Of a stretch of 37,006 nucleotides of DNA, positions 16,714-25,672 are shown piece after piece. The translations under genes were made by a program, and so were the position numbers. Origin of the DNA: Bacteroidota bacterium (GTDB lineage Bacteria; Bacteroidota; Bacteroidia; Chitinophagales; Chitinophagaceae). The first letter of the stretch is position 1; each line of letters starts with the position of its first letter. Location of the stretch: assembly GCA_023418315.1 (NCBI GenBank), contig JAEZZY010000080.1:1-37006 (forward strand). The letters are read 5' to 3'. The notes under the pieces were generated by a model. The model was given only the letters and a program-made list of their open reading frames with translations, was not told where the DNA came from and did no database searches.

Positions 16714-17343
16714 ATGATTTTCTCCTCAAAACTTATTGAAGAAGCCGTATCCCAATTCGCCAAGCTCCCCGGTATAGGGAAGAAAACCGCCTTGCGCATG
16801 GTGCTTCATCTAATGAAATTACCCAAGCAGGAGGTGGTACAGTTTACCGAAGCGCTTTCTAAAATGAGCTTGGAAATCCGATTTTGCAAAAAATGCCATA
16901 ATGTGTCGGATACGGAGATATGCAGCATTTGCAACAACCGCGGCAGAAAGCAGGAACAAATATGTGTGGTAGAGAACCTTCGGGATGTAATCGCTATAGA
17001 AAGTACGCAGCAATACAATGGTCTGTACCACGTACTCGGAGGTATCCTTTCTCCGCTTGACGGAATCGGACCGGACAAGCTGAATATCGAAACGCTGAAA
17101 GAACGGGTGAAAAACGACCGTTCCGAAGAAGTGATTATGGCGCTCAGCCCTACTATAGAAGGCGATACTACGGTGTACTATCTTGCCAAGCAACTCCGGG
17201 AATTTCCGGTGAAGATTACCACCATTGCAAGAGGAATTGCTTTTGGCGGCGAGCTGGAATATGCCGATGAAATGACGTTGGCGCGCTCCATAGCCAAGCG
17301 GTTGCCCGTAGAAAATTACGTAACGGTGGATGCCAAGCTATAG
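16714..17343 (+). CDS. recR: recombination mediator protein RecR
   Basis: This 209-residue protein starts at ATG 16714. An in-frame ATG at 16690 would add eight residues, but family members begin near SSKLIEEAV. RecR acts with RecF/RecO to load RecA onto gapped DNA. Domains in order are a helix-hairpin-helix with LPGIGKKTALRM (18-29), a C4 zinc finger (C58, C61, C70, C73), and a Toprim domain starting at ICVVENLRD and including YHVLGG, ending with a Walker-B-like region. It is slightly longer than the usual ~200 residues. Its last two codons overlap the dapF end on the other strand. Confidence 0.95.
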   Translation: MIFSSKLIEEAVSQFAKLPGIGKKTALRMVLHLMKLPKQEVVQFTEALSKMSLEIRFCKKCHNVSDTEICSICNNRGRKQEQICVVENLRDVIAIESTQQYNGLYHVLGGILSPLDGIGPDKLNIETLKERVKNDRSEEVIMALSPTIEGDTTVYYLAKQLREFPVKITTIARGIAFGGELEYADEMTLARSIAKRLPVENYVTVDAKL

Positions 17344-18114
17344 GGCTATCCTTCCTTCAAATACAAACATCGCCGCACCCGAAAGCCATATTCTTTCTGC
17401 GCTTTTCGCCTGCGCTTTATGAAAGGAAACGTTCAGTAATCCTCCGGGTGTTTCTATGTTTATAGAGAAGTCGCCGGTCTTGTTCTTTACCGATGCGATG
17501 GCTACTGCCGTTACGCCCGTGCCGCAGCTAAGCGTTTCCTCTTCCACCCCGCGTTCATAGGTGCGTACCAGTATGCGGTCTTCCTCCCGCTGTGCAAAAT
17601 TCACATTAATCCCTTTTGGCTGAAAATCTTGTCGGTTGCGGATTGTGCGCCCCTCCGCATATACATCTGTTTTCGTTACATCATCTACCCATAGCACATA
17701 ATGCGGTGATCCGGTGTTCAGCAAAGAATGGTCGTTCCGGTTTTCGATATCGGTTACATCCGTCATTTGCAACCGCACAAAATCTGCTTCTTCCAATAAG
17801 GCTTCGTGCCTGCCGTCTATAGCCGTGAAAAAAGCACGATCGTGTATGATACCCAGTTTCCGGGCAAAAGCAGTAATACACCGGCCACCGTTGCCGCACA
17901 TAGTACTTTCATTTCCATCGGCATTAAAATAGATCATTTTAAAATCTGCTCCTTCCTCTGTTTCCAGCAACATCAGCCCATCTGCACCTATACCGAAGCG
18001 CCTCTCGCACAAGGATTTGATTTGTTCCGTACGCAGCCTGATATTTTGTTGCCTGTTATCTATAAGGATGAAATCGTTACCCGTTCCCTGGTATTTAGAG
18101 AATGTTATTTTCAT
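17338..18114 (-). CDS. dapF: diaminopimelate epimerase
   Basis: This 258-residue cofactor-free epimerase converts LL- to meso-diaminopimelate for lysine and peptidoglycan synthesis. Both catalytic cysteines are present: C73 in NESTMCGNGGRC and C197 in EETLSCGTGVTAVA. The N-terminal KYQGTGNDF and the GADG segment are typical. It is slightly short for the family, which fits Bacteroidota homologues. It begins 3 bases after the GWxTD gene and so is the second gene of a two-gene operon. Its stop codon shares a palindromic CTATAG with the recR stop. Confidence 0.95.
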   Translation of the reverse strand: MKITFSKYQGTGNDFILIDNRQQNIRLRTEQIKSLCERRFGIGADGLMLLETEEGADFKMIYFNADGNESTMCGNGGRCITAFARKLGIIHDRAFFTAIDGRHEALLEEADFVRLQMTDVTDIENRNDHSLLNTGSPHYVLWVDDVTKTDVYAEGRTIRNRQDFQPKGINVNFAQREEDRILVRTYERGVEEETLSCGTGVTAVAIASVKNKTGDFSINIETPGGLLNVSFHKAQAKSAERIWLSGAAMFVFEGRIAL

Positions 18115-18117
18115 GTT

Positions 18118-19581
18118 CTATTTGTTTGGAAAATATTGCTCTGCACGTGAATTGGTGCTGGCTGCCGCACCGGCCATATAGAGGCTACGCCGCCAGCTTT
18201 TGGTTTGTATTTCTCCCTTAGCCGTAGAAGTGAGCAGCCTGTAATCCGACCCCATCAATCCCGGACGGTAAAATAAAAACAAGACGTCTCCCTGATCTTT
18301 CAACACGCTATAGCGCCATATTTCGTAGGGATAAGCGCCTTCTTCGTTATGTACTTGTATGCGCTCGGCAGGTTCGCCATATTTCAGGTATAGAATACCC
18401 CGCTCCGATTCATAACCTTTTACCAGACTGTTGCCAAAGAGTTTATTGACTTTTTTTACCCGGTCTGTATAATTTTTCCATTCCTGCTCTCCGTTTGTGC
18501 TGTTCCGTTTGTTCCAGAAATTATAAATAAAATAGCGGGCATACAAATCATTGGGGCGTTTGATAAACTCATTGATATTCTGCCGCTCTGTAGGGTCGGC
18601 TATAGGATGAATCATTTTTAGAATAGCCAGTATTTGCTCCGCAGTATATTTAGCCAGGTAGGTCTTATCTAAATTCAGAAATGTATTGCCATTTTTTCCC
18701 CCTATGGCTGTGGTATCCTTGGGCGGTGTATAGGCAACGGGGTTGGAATTGATTAGTTGAAAAAACAGGTTCTTATGGGTGATACGCTTGCCGTTTTCAT
18801 CCAGCAGTTCTACATTCAGATAATAATTCCCCGATGCGAAATGGGAAACATCCACCTTTCCGTACAAAAATGAAAGTTGTTTGTGTTCCGCCAGCGCCGT
18901 ATCTGCCAGCTCATAGATTGCAATATTGCCTTCTTCTTTTTTGGAAATAAAGGTGCGGATATACTTGGCGGAGCTTGCTTGTTCGGTATGATAAAGCTCC
19001 ACATAATAATGGATGCGCTTCCTATGGTCATCCACAAAATTGGTAAACAAGGGAAGTTGCAACTGGTTATTGCGTTGATAAATGCTTTCGCCGGATGCGG
19101 GCAGCAAGGTATCTACCAGTTGTATATCGCTGAATAGGGGTTCTTTGGTATAAGGAATGTGCAGCTCACCGGAATAATGGTAACCCTTTCCGTTTTTAAT
19201 TTTATCTACCAACGTTACTTCTATCGTATAAACGCCGGTATCGAGCGAAAAGCGTTTTAGCTGGGTAATGCGCTGCGATAAAAGCACCTTGACATCCGAA
19301 ATGGGCGGAGTGGTTAAGAGATAATGTTCCTCCACTACCGGCAGGTTGTTTTTTCGGATGACGATGTCGGTTTGTATGTTCCCCGTCCATACGCCGTCTT
19401 TTTTATCAAATAAAAGGCTGCGCGGGTCTATCTCCCAATAAACTTCTACATAAGGCTTTAATCCGTTTGCTTCCGGAGCGCGAAATATATTATGCGTCAG
19501 CACGGCGTGCAGTGCGTTTGCCGGAACGTATGCCACAGCAAAAAAGAAAAAAAGAATACTCAGCTTTTTAAATCGGCTCAA
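18118..19581 (-). CDS. exported GWxTD domain protein
   Basis: This encodes 487 residues with an N-terminal signal peptide (ending near VPANALHA). The first two thirds consist of beta-rich segments describing a long extracytoplasmic domain. The C-terminal part holds the GWxTD-type helical domain, recognised by RYFIYNFWNKRN, then YTDRVKKVNKLFG, the conserved ERGILYLKYGEP and a closing ...EIWRYS strand. The function of GWxTD proteins in Bacteroidota is not established; they are probably periplasmic or outer-membrane associated. It is followed 3 bases later by dapF, which is expressed with it. Confidence 0.82.
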   Translation of the reverse strand: MSRFKKLSILFFFFAVAYVPANALHAVLTHNIFRAPEANGLKPYVEVYWEIDPRSLLFDKKDGVWTGNIQTDIVIRKNNLPVVEEHYLLTTPPISDVKVLLSQRITQLKRFSLDTGVYTIEVTLVDKIKNGKGYHYSGELHIPYTKEPLFSDIQLVDTLLPASGESIYQRNNQLQLPLFTNFVDDHRKRIHYYVELYHTEQASSAKYIRTFISKKEEGNIAIYELADTALAEHKQLSFLYGKVDVSHFASGNYYLNVELLDENGKRITHKNLFFQLINSNPVAYTPPKDTTAIGGKNGNTFLNLDKTYLAKYTAEQILAILKMIHPIADPTERQNINEFIKRPNDLYARYFIYNFWNKRNSTNGEQEWKNYTDRVKKVNKLFGNSLVKGYESERGILYLKYGEPAERIQVHNEEGAYPYEIWRYSVLKDQGDVLFLFYRPGLMGSDYRLLTSTAKGEIQTKSWRRSLYMAGAAASTNSRAEQYFPNK

Positions 19582-19656
19582 TCTCGGTTTCGTTTAGTGA
19601 AAAAAATTGTTGGTGTAAGGCATTTAATAGAGTTTTGCAAGGTACGAGATTAACCG

Positions 19657-20274
19657 ATGCAAAATCCTTCCACTCTGTTAAGTTCTGTGTTGCCTTTCCC
19701 TCCTTTGCTATGGTGGAAGCAGGCTATGAACGCCTCTGTTTTGCTGTGGGATCTTGCCGAGCATTATGAAAAAATGAGCTTTCGCAACCGCTATTCTATT
19801 GCCACCGCTCATGGAAAACATAGCCTCAGCATTCCGCTGCATAAAGGAAGGGAACAGCGTGCGGCTATGAAGGACATTAAACTTTCTTATAACGAAAACT
19901 GGCAAAAACAACACTGGCGCACTTTATTTTCTGCCTATAATCGTTCTCCTTATTTTGAATATTATAGCCCCGAACTGGAAACGATTTTTTTAAAAAAACA
20001 GGAACGACTGGTGGATTTCAACCTGGCTACCGTTCACTGGGTAAAACGGCAATTGCGCCTAAATACGGAAGAAAAATTCATAACGGAATACCGGAAAAAT
20101 CATGAGGGCGTTACCGACCTCCGAAACCTTAAACCGCAAGATGAGAACGCACATTCCCCTATCACCTACCATCAGGTTTTTGAAGACCGAAACGGCTTTA
20201 TCCCTCATCTCAGCATTCTGGATTTATTATTTAATGAAGGGAAATATGCCATCCAATATTTGAAGGATGGATAA
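19657..20274 (+). CDS. WbqC-family protein
   Basis: This encodes 205 residues with no signal peptide. WbqC-like features are visible: FPPLLWWKQAMNAS near the start, the FRNRYSIATAHGKHSLSIPL core, and WQKQHWRTLFSAYNRSPYFEYY. Members occur in O-antigen and sugar loci and in Bacteroidota backbones. Their biochemical role is not established, though an acyl- or amino-transfer role in glycan assembly has been suggested by context elsewhere. It lies alone here, divergent from the GWxTD gene (about 75 bases) and convergent with the large outer-membrane protein gene. Confidence 0.8.
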   Translation: MQNPSTLLSSVLPFPPLLWWKQAMNASVLLWDLAEHYEKMSFRNRYSIATAHGKHSLSIPLHKGREQRAAMKDIKLSYNENWQKQHWRTLFSAYNRSPYFEYYSPELETIFLKKQERLVDFNLATVHWVKRQLRLNTEEKFITEYRKNHEGVTDLRNLKPQDENAHSPITYHQVFEDRNGFIPHLSILDLLFNEGKYAIQYLKDG

Positions 20275-20296
20275 AGCTCCTATCCATCCACTCTCC

Positions 20297-23200
20297 CTAT
20301 AAAATCGCCCGGATGCTCATCCTGCCGGTGTGGATTACATTGCCTTGTCCGGGTTTTCTGCCTTCATATTCCAAAAGCACTTCCACGCCTTTGCCTACAC
20401 GGCGCTCCCAGTTCATATTCCATAGGTAATTGCTGCCTTTTTGCAACGCATCCAACATGATAAAGGCTACAGGATCGGTGGCTATACCATTGAACTGAAT
20501 ATGCGAATAGGTGCCCCGCAATTGGATGATGCCTGTAGTAGGTTTGCTATAGCGAAATTCCAGATTGGCGCTTTGTATCGAAGCTTTTTCCCCGCCGTAT
20601 AGGATATGGTTGTGGCGTTCTTCATATTTGAGCGATGCGGTAACACGTAGCATAGCGCGGTGCAGCCAGGTAAGAGACGGCTCGCCCGACCAAAACCGCA
20701 CTTGATAGGTTCTGTTGTCTTCCAAAGCCGATTGATACGAACGCGCTCCGTGCTTTGCCTGTAAATGAAGCGCCAGCGGCCGGGCAATATTCCAGCGTAG
20801 TTTATAAAGATGCTGGCGGCTGGCGTTTCCTTCCACACCATACACCAAAAGCTGCTTGCCCACGCTGTAAAGCATATTGTAATCCAGCCCCCAGGTTACA
20901 TTGCTTCGATTGAAATAAACATTATTGGCTATAGAAGTATTGGTGAGAATGATGGCTGTATCGTGCAAGACGGATACAAACGGATTATAGGCGCTTAATC
21001 CTTCGGTAGCCAGCAGGCGGTTGCTTATTTGCAAAGAGGATTGGGTGGTAAATCTGGAAAGTAGTTTTTGAAATTTCGTTTTTTTAGACTCCTCCCAATA
21101 GCTGCCCGGTTCTAATGCCAGACTGAAATTGAAATTCACATAATTCACTTTCACATAATCATTAGTAGGGGTAAAGACTTTGATGAATCGTTTTTGATCG
21201 GGATAAAGCGCTGTTTCAAATTCATTGGCTTGCTGCACGCCATCGCCATTGTAATCTATCCAGGTATAAACGCCTTGTCCTGCCGGTACTTCCACATAGG
21301 TATAAGACCGTTTTTGCTCCTGCCCAGAGCCAAATTCATACAGACTGTTGAGCAAGGCTGCATTCTTCAGCAGATTACCGTTATACTCCAATCTTCCCAG
21401 CAAGGTTTTTTCGGGTTGGGCTGTGCTATATACTGTATCATAAACTTCCAGTTGCCTATAAGTGCCGGTGAATTGGATGCTGTGATTTTTCCATTGATAA
21501 AGACCTATTTTGGCTTCTATATTATGACTGCGGTTTTGGTCGAGGAATTGATTCTGCCTTGCTATGCGGTCTTTCCGGGTAAAATAAGTAAGGCTCCATC
21601 TGGCAGGTTGTTGCTCGGATGTGCGGAGGTAAGCCGTGGCTATATCAAAATAAAAAGCCGTGGGCAGTAAAGTATCGGTGGCTGTATGCCGCCACTCGTT
21701 GCGCTCGGCTTCGTATCGCCCGCCGATATAGGTGTGGTTCAACTTTTTCAAAAGATATTCTGCATACACCACCGGCCGGAAATATCGGGAGGTTTGAGCC
21801 GTGTCTGTAGCGTTCATCAGATTTCCGGTGATGCCGGCACGAAGATTTTTATAATGATACGCATAGGCGGCAATATGGCGATAGCCTTCATATTCCGCAC
21901 CGCGTTTGTAATAGGAAAGCTGATAGTCTATACTGCCTGTTTTTTCACTGCCTATCTTCGTTTTTGCATTTACCAAATGTTCATCGGGTTTGTGGGCATT
22001 CAAAAGCGGCACGTTCCAGTCCCTGCCAAATTCTACATTTCGATAGGGAGCAATGGTTTTAAAACTGTTTTGCACATATTCATAGGATACATCATTCTCC
22101 CATTTCCATTTTTTGATACCGGCAGCATCTTTCTTTCCCGGCAGGCGCGTTTCATTGTAGCGGATTTTTGTAGCCAGTCCCCAATGCGTGTGGTTATCGG
22201 TTTTAGAAAACAAATTCGGATCGGTATTACTGGCTCCTATTTCAATGTTCAGATTTTTAAGGCTGTCAATCTTATAATTTGTATTCAAAATAAATACTTG
22301 CTGCTTTTTGGGAGCGATGAGCAATTGTGCAGGTACATAGCTTCCCTGCGGCACGCCGTTTACGGGAGCCACCCATTCATATACCCGCCCGTTGGCATTG
22401 CCGGAGGAAATGATATAATTTCCTTTATTAGCCCCCGCATAGGAAAAGCCTAAGGAATAGCGCGCACTGTCGGGGTGGGAAGAATACACAAACACCGAAT
22501 CATACAAAACACCGTTCACCACCGTGTCTATCATTTTATATAAAATCTTGTTGGCGGCAAAGGTATCGGTGGCGATGCTCGGGTAATAGGCATTTTGCAC
22601 GGAGTCGCCTATAAACGACAGAAAACGTTTCTGATTGCCATCGAGGTTTTGCAGATAAGGCTGGTTCTTCGCATCCTGATTGGAATAGGCATCCAAGCGA
22701 ATTTTCCATTTATCGCCTATATTCATTTCATCATAGGCATAGAGGAGTGAGTTGAGATAATTGCGGTCTTGATATTCAAATTCTACTTGTATTCGCGAAT
22801 CTTTGGTAATCATTTTCCGCGGCATAAAAGTAATTTCCGCTGTGTTGTAGTTGATGATATAATCTGCATTTTCGCCGCGCTCCATAGGGATATTGTCTAT
22901 GAAAACGCGCTCCGTTCCTGCTAAAACGATAAAAAATTGTTCTCCGTTATTTCCGGTCAGTTTATAGGGCCCCTGGTTTCCTTCCGATCCTTGAAAAATA
23001 TTTCGTGCAAACTGCCCCTTTGCCACCGATCCGCTGAGCCCCAGGCTGTTGGTGGTGCGTTTATTCAGGTGGAATGCCGTTTGATAATACAAGCCTTGCA
23101 CCCGTTTAAAATAGTTCAGAAAATACGTAGGCGGGCTTTCTAAATTATAATCGCCGAGTTGCAGCAAATGTTTGTTTTTACTGATGCGGATAAGGATTTG

Positions 23201-23782
23201 ATCAAATTCTTGCAGACGTTGTGTATTTCCTTCCGGCTGAAAGGGAACGGTATTATCCGTAATGGCCGCTTCCAGTTTGATGCTGTCAAGAATGTATCCG
23301 TTGGCTTGCAGATTAAAAGCTGAATTGAGCACTACATCCTGATTGTTTCCCAGCGAAATGCTCCTGCCATAGCTGCCGTTGTAGTCCAGTTTGCTGTTGT
23401 CCGCAAAGCCCTGAATGCCATATTCATCCTCCGGGCGAAAGATATAGGAAACCACATTACTGTCTATAGCCGATCCGGTTTTATGAAAATAGGTTTTGGT
23501 AAAAGACAAAGGCAACACACGGTAGCGCACCCTTACCGAATCTGTTTTCGGTTTTTGCTTCCATACCAGCAAGGCAGCATAAGGAAAAAACTGATAAGCG
23601 CTATCGGAAATGTCTTGGATGAAAAAAGAAGAAGCGGCTATGGAAAGGCTGTCTATCACCACAGAGTCGCCGGCAGTGCTGATGGTTTTAGCGCGCATAT
23701 TGGATAAAGAAGGGATGGACTGGGCATTTGCAAAAAAACCCAACCAAACCCACATGCTTATGAATGCTGCGTAAAACTTCAC
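20297..23782 (-). CDS. large predicted outer-membrane beta-barrel protein
   Basis: This encodes 1161 residues with a signal peptide ending near FFANAQ. The N-terminal 200 residues include a segment typical of a Bacteroidota-only hypothetical family: NGSYGRSISLGNNQDVVLNS, then AAITDNTVPFQPEGNTQRLQ. From about residue 300 onward there are dozens of amphipathic strands rich in Tyr, Trp, Arg and Asn separated by short turns, as in a large outer-membrane barrel. A single loop, DYNGDGVQQANE (843-854), is an EF-hand-like calcium site between strands. No TonB box, plug or named domain is seen. It stands alone as a minus-strand gene, divergent from the cysteine desulfurase gene. Confidence 0.72.
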   Translation of the reverse strand: MKFYAAFISMWVWLGFFANAQSIPSLSNMRAKTISTAGDSVVIDSLSIAASSFFIQDISDSAYQFFPYAALLVWKQKPKTDSVRVRYRVLPLSFTKTYFHKTGSAIDSNVVSYIFRPEDEYGIQGFADNSKLDYNGSYGRSISLGNNQDVVLNSAFNLQANGYILDSIKLEAAITDNTVPFQPEGNTQRLQEFDQILIRISKNKHLLQLGDYNLESPPTYFLNYFKRVQGLYYQTAFHLNKRTTNSLGLSGSVAKGQFARNIFQGSEGNQGPYKLTGNNGEQFFIVLAGTERVFIDNIPMERGENADYIINYNTAEITFMPRKMITKDSRIQVEFEYQDRNYLNSLLYAYDEMNIGDKWKIRLDAYSNQDAKNQPYLQNLDGNQKRFLSFIGDSVQNAYYPSIATDTFAANKILYKMIDTVVNGVLYDSVFVYSSHPDSARYSLGFSYAGANKGNYIISSGNANGRVYEWVAPVNGVPQGSYVPAQLLIAPKKQQVFILNTNYKIDSLKNLNIEIGASNTDPNLFSKTDNHTHWGLATKIRYNETRLPGKKDAAGIKKWKWENDVSYEYVQNSFKTIAPYRNVEFGRDWNVPLLNAHKPDEHLVNAKTKIGSEKTGSIDYQLSYYKRGAEYEGYRHIAAYAYHYKNLRAGITGNLMNATDTAQTSRYFRPVVYAEYLLKKLNHTYIGGRYEAERNEWRHTATDTLLPTAFYFDIATAYLRTSEQQPARWSLTYFTRKDRIARQNQFLDQNRSHNIEAKIGLYQWKNHSIQFTGTYRQLEVYDTVYSTAQPEKTLLGRLEYNGNLLKNAALLNSLYEFGSGQEQKRSYTYVEVPAGQGVYTWIDYNGDGVQQANEFETALYPDQKRFIKVFTPTNDYVKVNYVNFNFSLALEPGSYWEESKKTKFQKLLSRFTTQSSLQISNRLLATEGLSAYNPFVSVLHDTAIILTNTSIANNVYFNRSNVTWGLDYNMLYSVGKQLLVYGVEGNASRQHLYKLRWNIARPLALHLQAKHGARSYQSALEDNRTYQVRFWSGEPSLTWLHRAMLRVTASLKYEERHNHILYGGEKASIQSANLEFRYSKPTTGIIQLRGTYSHIQFNGIATDPVAFIMLDALQKGSNYLWNMNWERRVGKGVEVLLEYEGRKPGQGNVIHTGRMSIRAIL

Positions 23783-23883
23783 GAATACTGCTTACAATAC
23801 ATCTTTTTTTGAACCGGCTTGAAAGATAGTTAATAACGCATATACCGTATATTTTCTTACTCTGAGAATATGAAGGAAATTGG

Positions 23884-23891
23884 TAATTTTG
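23884..23891 (+). promoter_or_regulatory. -7 promoter element for the cysteine desulfurase gene
   Basis: TAATTTTG is an exact match to TAnnTTTG and lies 21 bases before the ATG at 23913. The -33 element is not clear. Confidence 0.45.
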
Positions 23892-23912
23892 CAAAAAATT
23901 TGATGCCTGTAT

Positions 23913-25046
23913 ATGCAACGTATTTATTTTGATAATGCCGCCACCACGGCTCTTGACCCTGAAGTACTGGATGCCATGATGCCCTACCTCACCGAAAAAT
24001 TCGGCAACCCTTCCTCTGTATATTCCTATGGCCGGGAAACTAAAATGGCCATAGAAGCAGCGCGCAAATCGGTGGCAAAGATACTGAATTGCGCCCCCGG
24101 CGAGCTGTTCTTTACTTCCGGCGGCACCGAAAGCAGCAATACGGCTATCCATGCTGCCGTACACGACCTGGGCTGCACCCATATTATCAGCTCGCCTATA
24201 GAACACCACGCTACCCTTCATACCATAGAACATCTGGCCAAAAAAGGACTGGTGAAACTCAGCTTTGTGCAACTGACCGATAAAGGACATGTGGATTTAG
24301 CTTCATTGGAACAACTATTGGCGAATGCCGGTGAAAAAACATTGGTAACGCTGATGCACGCCAATAACGAAATCGGAAATCTGCTGGATGTAGAGAAAGC
24401 TGGTGCGCTCTGCCAACAGTACAACGCCATTTTCCATTGCGATATGGTGCAGACCATCGGGCATTATCCGCTGGATTTAAAAAAATTAAACATCCATTTT
24501 GCCAGCGCAGCAGGGCATAAATTTCACGGGCCTAAAGGTGTCGGTATTTTATACATCAACGAAAATATAAAAATCAACCCCTTGCTTTCCGGCGGTTCGC
24601 AGGAGCGCAATATGCGGGCAGGTACCGAAAATCTCTACGGCATCGTAGGCTTTGCCAAAGCGCTGGAGCTTTTCACCCATCGGTATGAAAACGACAGCAA
24701 AAAAATCAACGAGCTGAAAGCCTATATGTGTAAAAAAATTACCGAAAACTTTGACAATGCCATCTGTAACGGGGATACCAACGGCAGAAGCTTATATACC
24801 GTGCTGAATGTTTCTTTCCCAAAAACCGAAAAAAGCGAAATGCTGCTGTTCAATTTGGATATGGCCGGAATATGCGTGAGTGGCGGCAGCGCCTGTAGCA
24901 GCGGCGCCAACTCAGTAAGCCATGTCATCAAAGCGCTGCACAACGGCAAGTCGGAAACGATGGTGCCTATACGATTCTCATTTTGCAGGCATAATACCAA
25001 AGAAGAAGTGGACGCTGTAGTGGAGAAACTAAAGGGAATGATATAA
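23913..25046 (+). CDS. cysteine desulfurase (IscS/NifS family)
   Basis: This 377-residue class V PLP aminotransferase-fold enzyme removes sulfur from cysteine as a persulfide for Fe-S clusters and tRNA thiolation. It has YFDNAATT at the start, GGTESSNTA for PLP phosphate binding, EHHAT with the ring-stacking His, the Schiff-base lysine K203 in AAGHKFHGPKG, and the catalytic C328 in SGGSACSSG. The short CSSG-type active loop fits group I (IscS/NifS) enzymes. No IscU or IscR gene is adjacent, so pathway assignment is open. The downstream terminator is shared with ndk. Confidence 0.93.
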   Translation: MQRIYFDNAATTALDPEVLDAMMPYLTEKFGNPSSVYSYGRETKMAIEAARKSVAKILNCAPGELFFTSGGTESSNTAIHAAVHDLGCTHIISSPIEHHATLHTIEHLAKKGLVKLSFVQLTDKGHVDLASLEQLLANAGEKTLVTLMHANNEIGNLLDVEKAGALCQQYNAIFHCDMVQTIGHYPLDLKKLNIHFASAAGHKFHGPKGVGILYINENIKINPLLSGGSQERNMRAGTENLYGIVGFAKALELFTHRYENDSKKINELKAYMCKKITENFDNAICNGDTNGRSLYTVLNVSFPKTEKSEMLLFNLDMAGICVSGGSACSSGANSVSHVIKALHNGKSETMVPIRFSFCRHNTKEEVDAVVEKLKGMI

Positions 25047-25070
25047 AAACTTTCTCCGCTCAGAAATATA

Positions 25071-25108
25071 AAAAAATCCGTTTCAGTCCTTACCGAAACG
25101 GATTTTTT
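25071..25108. terminator. bidirectional terminator between cysteine desulfurase and ndk
   Basis: The 14-bp perfect stem AAAAAATCCGTTTC / GAAACGGATTTTTT has a 10-base loop. The A-run on one side and T-run on the other let it work for both convergent genes. Confidence 0.9.
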
Positions 25109-25133
25109 ATATCAGTATCTAACGAAATTTATC

Positions 25134-25550
25134 TTAAAAACGTTCAAGACCGCTAAAGAAGAAATCACCTTCAATTTTCGCATTTTCATCGCTGTCGGAG
25201 CCATGCACGGCGTTTTCTCCCAAAGAAGTGGCATACAGCTTTCTGATGGTTCCTTCCGCTGCATCGGCAGGGTTGGTAGCGCCTATCAACGTGCGGAAAT
25301 CAGCCACGGCATTGTCTTTTTCCAAAATAGCCGCCACTATAGGGCCGCTGCTCATAAAGCTGGTCAGTTCTCCGTAAAAAGGACGTTCTTTGTGTACTTC
25401 GTAAAATTTTTCAGCTTGTTGTTTGCTGATATGCAGGTACTTCATAGCCACGATGCGGAAGCCGCCGTTGCAAATCATTTGAAGAATATTGCCAATATGC
25501 CCGTTGCGTACGGCATCCGGCTTTATCATGGTAAATGTGCGATGAGCCAT
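25134..25550 (-). CDS. ndk: nucleoside diphosphate kinase
   Basis: This 138-residue protein has the usual family length when started at ATG 25550 (MAHRTFTMIKPDAVRNG). The open frame extends upstream to 25673, but that part is not conserved. The enzyme balances NTP pools by phosphotransfer through a histidine. The active-site His is H116 in NAVHGSDS, and the Kpn-loop region and the E-rich C-terminus are present. It is convergent with the cysteine desulfurase gene and divergent from the DHH gene, which has its promoter in the shared gap. Confidence 0.96.
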   Translation of the reverse strand: MAHRTFTMIKPDAVRNGHIGNILQMICNGGFRIVAMKYLHISKQQAEKFYEVHKERPFYGELTSFMSSGPIVAAILEKDNAVADFRTLIGATNPADAAEGTIRKLYATSLGENAVHGSDSDENAKIEGDFFFSGLERF

Positions 25551-25588
25551 TTTTTCGTTGTTTTTATTTTTTCGACGCGCAAAACTAA

Positions 25589-25620
25589 TTGAAAAATATG
25601 TACCGAACGATGTAAATTTG
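25589..25620 (+). promoter_or_regulatory. promoter of the DHH-FKBP-FKBP-M1 operon
   Basis: TTG (25589-25591) and an exact -7 element TAAATTTG (25613-25620) are separated by 21 bases, close to the usual Bacteroidota spacing. The next gene starts about 50 bases downstream. Confidence 0.5.
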
Positions 25621-25672
25621 CAAACTTTTTTAAACAAACCAGAATCATTCATCATTTTTAACCCATAGCTCA

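Noticed and set aside
17714..18150. Plus-strand open frames across dapF
   Set aside because: They are shadows of dapF, whose two catalytic Cys motifs fix the coding strand.
21686..22453. 255-codon open frame on the plus strand
   Set aside because: It lies wholly inside the 1161-aa outer-membrane protein gene on the opposite strand and has no signal peptide, motif or ribosome binding context; it is an antisense shadow.
23688..24290. 200-codon minus-strand open frame
   Set aside because: It spans the divergent promoter region and the 5' end of the cysteine desulfurase gene, whose motifs are unambiguous in the other direction.
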